A program made the translations under genes and the position numbers. Positions 59,963-64,000 of a stretch of DNA of 64,000 nucleotides are shown here, piece by piece. Position 1 is the first letter of the stretch; each line of letters opens with the position of its first letter. The notes beneath the pieces are model-generated. The model made no database searches. It was not told the DNA's origin and saw only the letters and a list, made by a program, of their open reading frames with translations. Origin of the DNA: Aquiflexum sp. TKW24L (GTDB taxonomy: Bacteria > Bacteroidota > Bacteroidia > Cytophagales > Cyclobacteriaceae); NCBI RefSeq assembly GCF_023502205.1, contig NZ_JAMFLG010000013.1, positions 62,001 to 126,000 on the forward strand. Direction: 5' to 3'.

Positions 59963-62617
59963 ATGTCCTACATCAAATTACCCTTTAAATTCCTGAGCCT
60001 TTTCTTGGTCACAGGAATTCTCTTTTCCTGCAACAAAGGGACGGAAGAAAGCAAACCCCTCCATCCCAAAGTTGCCAAATTAAAGTTACCTGAAGGCTTC
60101 AAGGCTGAACACATTTACAGTCCCGGAGAACACGAGCAGGGCTCTTGGGTCGGGATGACTTTTGATGACAAAGGCCGTATGATTGCCACAGACCAATATG
60201 GTGCTTTGTACCGCTTGGAAATCCCGGTGATCGGTTCTGATTCTTTGGCACCCAAAGTAGAAAAACTTAAGATCGGTACCGGACCTGAAGACAAGATCGG
60301 AATGGGTTTTGCGCAAGGTGTACTTTTTGCTTTCAATAGCCTTTACGTCATGGTCAACCACAATGCCAATGAGACTTTTGACAAAGGAACCGGTCTTTAC
60401 AGACTTCAGGATCTGGATGGAGATGACCAATACGAGCAGATTACGCTGCTCAAATCTCTTCAGGGCGAACCAGGAGAACATGGACCGCACAGCATGATTT
60501 TGTCACCTGATAAGAAGTCGATATTTATTGTGGCAGGAAACCATGTCGATGTCCCTGAAATGAATGCCTATAGAATCCCAAGGGTATGGAATGAAGACAA
60601 TGTATTTCCTTTGATCAAAGATCCTCGTGGACATGCCAACAGCCGCATGGCACCCGGAGGATGGATTGCTGAAATCGATCCTGAAGGAAAAAATTGGGAG
60701 TTGTTCAGTGTAGGATATAGAAATGCCTACGACATCGCTTTCAATGAAGCGGGAGAATTGTTTACCTACGATTCGGATATGGAATGGGACTTTGGAATGC
60801 CTTGGTACAGACCTACCCGAATCTGCCACGTGACGAGCGGAAGCGAGTTTGGCTGGAGAACAGGCAACCAAAAATGGTCTCCCAATTACCCTGACAACTT
60901 GCCTGCCACATTGAACATCGGACAAGGTTCTCCTACAAACGTGATGTTTGGAACAGGTTCAAAATTCCCTGAGAAGTACCAAAAAGCACTTTATACTTTT
61001 GATTGGAGTTTTGGGATTATTTATGCGGTCACCTTGACTCCATCAGGTGCTACTTATTCTGCTTCAGCTGAGGAGTTTATTTCAGGTTCACCATTGGCAC
61101 TGACCGACGGAGCCATCGGTCCTGACGGAGCTATGTATTTTATGACGGGAGGAAGAAGGTTGGAGTCCGATGTTTACCGGGTGTATTACGCAGGGGATGA
61201 AGATACCGAAGTAAGCAGCGCATCAGCTGAAGTTCCTGAAGCCTTTCAAACCCGAAGAAAACTGGAAGAATTCCACACCGGAGGACCCAAAGCTGGAGCG
61301 GTGGATTTTGCATGGCCTTACCTGAAGGATGAGGACAGGTTTATCCAATATGCGGCAAGAATCGCATTAGAGCATCAACCCATCAGTGAATGGAAAGACA
61401 AAGCTTTGGCTGAAACAGATCCAAAAATCCTGACCCAAACCATGATTGCCATGGCAAGACATGCTGACAAATCCCAGCAGCCACAGATGCTTCAGGCAAT
61501 GATGGGTGTAAATTATGGAAGTCTGAGCAATACTGATAAGCAAAACCTGATCCGTGCCTTTGAACTGACGCTGTTCAGACAAGGTGTCCCTGCAGGAGAT
61601 TTAAAGTCTCAGCTAGTGGCATACCTGAATCCTAATTTCCCTTCAAATGACAATCACCTTGACAGGGCTTTGAGTAAAGTCTTGGTCTACATCGATGCTC
61701 CGGAGGCTGTTTCCAAAACTTTGGCATTGTTGAAAGTGGCCAAGGACGATGCGGAATATCAGAAGACATTTACTTCTTCTTCGGATTTGATCTTGAGAAA
61801 TCCCCAATACGGATTGGACATTGCGGAAATGCTCGCGAGTGTTCCTCCGGCTCAGCAATCCTATTTGGCTACGGTTTTGGGAAATGCCAAAACGGGTTGG
61901 ACACCTGAATTGCAGGAAGAATATTTCACCTGGATCCATGACGCCTTCCAATACAAAGGAGGTAGAAGCTATGTCGGATTCATTGACAGGGCTAGGAAAA
62001 TGGCTTTGACACATGTGCCCAAATCTGATTTTGACAAATACAATGACATGTCGGGAGCTTCCATGCTGACCGGTAGTGGCAATGACCTTATCGTCAGTGA
62101 TGTGCAGCCTGTCGGTCCGGGAAAAAGATGGACTGTGGAAGAAGCTTTGCCATTGATGGCGGATCTCAAAGGAAGGGATTTGGTCAAAGGTCAAGCCATG
62201 TACGCCGCAACATTATGCCAATCCTGCCATACCATGAAGGGTGAAGGAGGAATTGTCGGTCCGGACCTGACACAGTTGGGGACGAGGTTCTCAGCAAAGG
62301 ACATTCTCGATGCGACCATCAATCCAAACAATACCATCTCCGACCAATATGCCGCCACCATTTTCTATCTGGCTGACGGTAGTTCGGTTTTAGGTAAACT
62401 GACGAATGAGGACGCAGACAAATATTTCATTTCCCAAAACCCCTTTGCTCCAGATGTGCTCAGGGAGATCGCCAAAAAAGATGTTAAGAATAAAAAACTT
62501 TCCGACATCTCTGTCATGATGCCCGGAATGATCAACAGGCTCAATGAGGAGGAATTAAAGGACTTGATGGCTTACCTGATTTCAGGTGGAAATGCTGAGC
62601 ATGAAGTTTATAAATAA
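59963..62617 (+). CDS. PVC-type propeller/HEAT/cytochrome c lipoprotein
   Basis: An 884-residue lipoprotein (lipobox ILFSC). The propeller (about 40-430) contains KLPEGFKAEHIYSPGEHEQG, FDDKGRMIATDQYGALYRLE and YDIAFNEAGELFTYDSD. A helical region (about 440-700, HEAT-like) links it to a cytochrome c with CQSCH at 752-756 and GPDLTQLGTRF; MMPGM near 851-855 may give the axial methionine. Same general family as the 10439 and 52040 proteins but without the SGNH domain. It would oxidise a carbohydrate and pass electrons outward from the haem. Follows DUF1501 by 140 bp and precedes DUF1080 by 42 bp. Confidence 0.82.
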   Translation: MSYIKLPFKFLSLFLVTGILFSCNKGTEESKPLHPKVAKLKLPEGFKAEHIYSPGEHEQGSWVGMTFDDKGRMIATDQYGALYRLEIPVIGSDSLAPKVEKLKIGTGPEDKIGMGFAQGVLFAFNSLYVMVNHNANETFDKGTGLYRLQDLDGDDQYEQITLLKSLQGEPGEHGPHSMILSPDKKSIFIVAGNHVDVPEMNAYRIPRVWNEDNVFPLIKDPRGHANSRMAPGGWIAEIDPEGKNWELFSVGYRNAYDIAFNEAGELFTYDSDMEWDFGMPWYRPTRICHVTSGSEFGWRTGNQKWSPNYPDNLPATLNIGQGSPTNVMFGTGSKFPEKYQKALYTFDWSFGIIYAVTLTPSGATYSASAEEFISGSPLALTDGAIGPDGAMYFMTGGRRLESDVYRVYYAGDEDTEVSSASAEVPEAFQTRRKLEEFHTGGPKAGAVDFAWPYLKDEDRFIQYAARIALEHQPISEWKDKALAETDPKILTQTMIAMARHADKSQQPQMLQAMMGVNYGSLSNTDKQNLIRAFELTLFRQGVPAGDLKSQLVAYLNPNFPSNDNHLDRALSKVLVYIDAPEAVSKTLALLKVAKDDAEYQKTFTSSSDLILRNPQYGLDIAEMLASVPPAQQSYLATVLGNAKTGWTPELQEEYFTWIHDAFQYKGGRSYVGFIDRARKMALTHVPKSDFDKYNDMSGASMLTGSGNDLIVSDVQPVGPGKRWTVEEALPLMADLKGRDLVKGQAMYAATLCQSCHTMKGEGGIVGPDLTQLGTRFSAKDILDATINPNNTISDQYAATIFYLADGSSVLGKLTNEDADKYFISQNPFAPDVLREIAKKDVKNKKLSDISVMMPGMINRLNEEELKDLMAYLISGGNAEHEVYK

Positions 62618-62659
62618 TTGAAAAAATTCATTCATTTAAAGCATTCAACATAAAATCAA

Positions 62660-63475
62660 ATGAGAAGCCAAGTCTATTTGACAAAAATATCTGCAGTGGC
62701 ATTTCTGGCATTTGCCTGTCTTGCATCATGTAACAATCCCGCTCACAATACCGAAATGAAAAGCGGGGAACCGGGTATTGTCCCGGCAACTGCAAGTCCT
62801 GAACCTGCCGGTTTTGTATCCATCTTTGATGGGAAAAGCCTCGCAGGATGGGAAGGCGATTCGACATATTGGCGGGTGGAAGGTGGCAATATTGTAGGCG
62901 AAATTACACCTGAGACCATTCTTGAAGCAAATTCCTTTTTGATTTGGCAGGGCGGTGAACCATCGGATTTTGAACTCAAACTTGAAGTGAATATCACCAA
63001 GGATGGCAATTCCGGCATCAATTACCGGAGTGAAAGATTCACAGAGCTTCCTTTTGCATTGCGTGGTTATCAGGCGGATATTGATGGCAAAAATGCTTAT
63101 ACCGGACAAAACTACGAAGAAAGAAAGCGCACCACTTTGGCCTATATCGGTCAGAAAACCACCATCGATCCCCAAACTCCGGCAGGAGAATTAAGGGATA
63201 ACATTGAAAGAAATGCGTGGAAGGGTCTTCGCGTTACCGAAGAATTGGGAGATCCTGATTCCTTAAGAACGCTGATCAAAAGTGAGGATTGGAATATGAT
63301 CCATCTTGTGGTCCAAGGCAATGTGATGAAGCACTTTGTCAATGGTATCCTAATCAGTGAAGTGGTGGATGAAGACACTGTCAACAGGAGTTTGAAGGGG
63401 CTTTTGGGAATTCAGGTCCATGTAGGTCCTCCGATGCAGGTCAAATTCCGCAATATCCAATTGAAGGAGCTATAA
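62660..63475 (+). CDS. DUF1080 (3-keto-disaccharide hydrolase family) lipoprotein
   Basis: A 271-residue protein with lipobox CLASC. After a proline-rich linker the DUF1080 concanavalin-like sandwich begins at GFVSIFDGKSLAGWEGDSTYWRVEGGNIVGE and continues with FELKLEVNITKDGNSGINYRS and RGYQADIDG, all standard family features; VQVHVGPPMQVKFRNIQLKEL ends it. The family (PF06439) includes lyases/hydrolases that act on 3-keto-glycosides. Last gene of the 55686-63475 block, so it is the best hint that the neighbouring haem proteins work on a sugar. Confidence 0.88.
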   Translation: MRSQVYLTKISAVAFLAFACLASCNNPAHNTEMKSGEPGIVPATASPEPAGFVSIFDGKSLAGWEGDSTYWRVEGGNIVGEITPETILEANSFLIWQGGEPSDFELKLEVNITKDGNSGINYRSERFTELPFALRGYQADIDGKNAYTGQNYEERKRTTLAYIGQKTTIDPQTPAGELRDNIERNAWKGLRVTEELGDPDSLRTLIKSEDWNMIHLVVQGNVMKHFVNGILISEVVDEDTVNRSLKGLLGIQVHVGPPMQVKFRNIQLKEL

Positions 63476-63494
63476 GGATTTTCGTTTCTTACCA

Positions 63495-63531
63495 ATAAAA
63501 AAAGGTCCAATATGATAAAACATGTTGGACC
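63495..63531 (-). terminator. Intrinsic terminator between DUF1080 and NIPSNAP genes
   Basis: GGTCCAATATG (63504-63514) pairs with CATGTTGGACC (63521-63531), one G-T wobble; the A run at 63496-63503 provides the U run on the minus strand for the NIPSNAP gene. Confidence 0.75.
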
Positions 63532-63554
63532 CTTTCCATTCACATTACAATATT

Positions 63555-64000
63555 CTAGATATCCGAATAGTCAGTCGGATAAAGCAGTCGGGTATCATTT
63601 TTAGAAACTGTATTTTGGTATTCCTCCATCACTTTCATCCTGTCCCAATCCGGGTCAGTTCCAAAAGCTTTCCAATGCGCGTCCCTTGATTCCATGTTGG
63701 GGAATGTCGTCATGTACATCAAATTGGGCATTTGGGCACCTGCCAATGTCTCAGCAAAAAATATAGGATTGAAATCCAATTTTAGGAAAATGTCAATTTC
63801 TCCTTCGTTGAACATTTTTACTTTCTGTCTATACAATCTTTCTGTTGCGGCCTCATAACTTCTCAATTCATATATTCTGTCTTTTTTTGGCCCTTCCACA
63901 TTTGATTCCGTGAATCTTGGCGTGCTGGAAAAAGCTTGTAGCAAGGAAGTTTCCGTTCTTTTGTAGGGGGGATTATTATGGGGAGCATTGATATAGTCTT
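63555..64000 (-). CDS. NIPSNAP family protein (partial, runs off the right edge)
   Basis: The frame stays open to the window edge: the codons before the internal TTG at 63944 read DYINAPHNNPPYKRTETS, so the gene begins beyond 64000. The visible 148 residues include the NIPSNAP dimeric-barrel segment RIYELRSYEAATERLYRQKVKMF, EGEIDIFLKLDFNPIFFAETLAG, NLMYMTTFPNMESRDAHWKAF and the C-terminal end. Bacterial family members have two such domains (about 250 residues), so only the second is seen. Role unknown; common near sugar-catabolism genes in Cytophagales. Terminated by the hairpin at 63495. Confidence 0.8.
   Translation of the reverse strand, partial: DYINAPHNNPPYKRTETSLLQAFSSTPRFTESNVEGPKKDRIYELRSYEAATERLYRQKVKMFNEGEIDIFLKLDFNPIFFAETLAGAQMPNLMYMTTFPNMESRDAHWKAFGTDPDWDRMKVMEEYQNTVSKNDTRLLYPTDYSDI

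Overview
The window looks like the chromosome of a marine or freshwater Bacteroidota of the Cytophagales type, close to Cyclobacteriaceae such as Algoriphagus or Cyclobacterium. Pointers are the L13-S9-S2-EF-Ts order, a textbook Bacteroidetes promoter (TTTG, 20 nt, TATCTTTG) before rplM, few Shine-Dalgarno-like sequences, DUF6090, DUF4230 and LytTR proteins, and many secreted enzymes with lipoprotein, Sec or Tat-like signals. The assignment to family is inference; no rRNA, tRNA, CRISPR array or intact transposase was seen.

Layout. 1-1152: a DUF3037 / HipA-like kinase pair cut by the left edge. 1341-4750: an RluA-type pseudouridine synthase and the ribosomal block rplM-rpsI-rpsB-tsf. 4823-10324: a sulfatase lipoprotein, a DUF4230 protein, a two-gene restriction-modification unit and small hypothetical genes. 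10439-15467: a leftward operon of acetylxylan-esterase-like enzyme, Tat-exported sugar epimerase-like TIM barrel and a haem-binding dehydrogenase-like lipoprotein. 15747-24218: a S9 peptidase, a GNAT/small-protein pair lying between two related intergenic repeats, a tricorn-like S41 protease and an esterase. 24376-28380: a VapBC module with a perfect palindromic operator candidate, a DUF1593 hydrolase, a DUF6090 protein and a second PIN-type toxin-antitoxin pair. 28565-35448: a ThuA protein, an 885-bp repeat-filled spacer, a short SusC-like receptor, a sugar epimerase and a sulfatase gene broken by one in-frame TGA. 36612-39989: a Hpt / LytTR regulator / hybrid histidine kinase operon. 40044-48755: hydrolase, epimerase, a DUF1016 (YhcG) nuclease, aminopeptidase P, L-serine dehydratase, and a decayed patch holding a truncated DUF1016 gene, a frameshifted RhuM remnant and two tandem paralogous membrane proteins. 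48976-63475: a cluster of planctomycete/verrucomicrobial-type genes: four proteins with c-type haem motifs (one DUF6797 type, one SGNH-dehydrogenase-cytochrome fusion, one DUF2231-cytochrome-DUF1549-DUF1553 fusion, one propeller-cytochrome protein), a DUF1501 protein and a DUF1080 protein. 63555-64000: a NIPSNAP gene cut by the right edge.

How the genes may work together: the window is rich in extracytoplasmic sugar and polysaccharide catabolism (sulfatases, esterases, ThuA, DUF1080, three xylose-isomerase-like TIM barrels, DUF1593) combined with membrane-tethered haem proteins. The most interesting candidate system is the 48976-63475 block, which could oxidise carbohydrates in the periplasm and pass electrons to membrane carriers. 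The chemistry is inference from domain composition. Mobile and defence-like material is scattered in between, mostly in small cassettes bounded by repeats.
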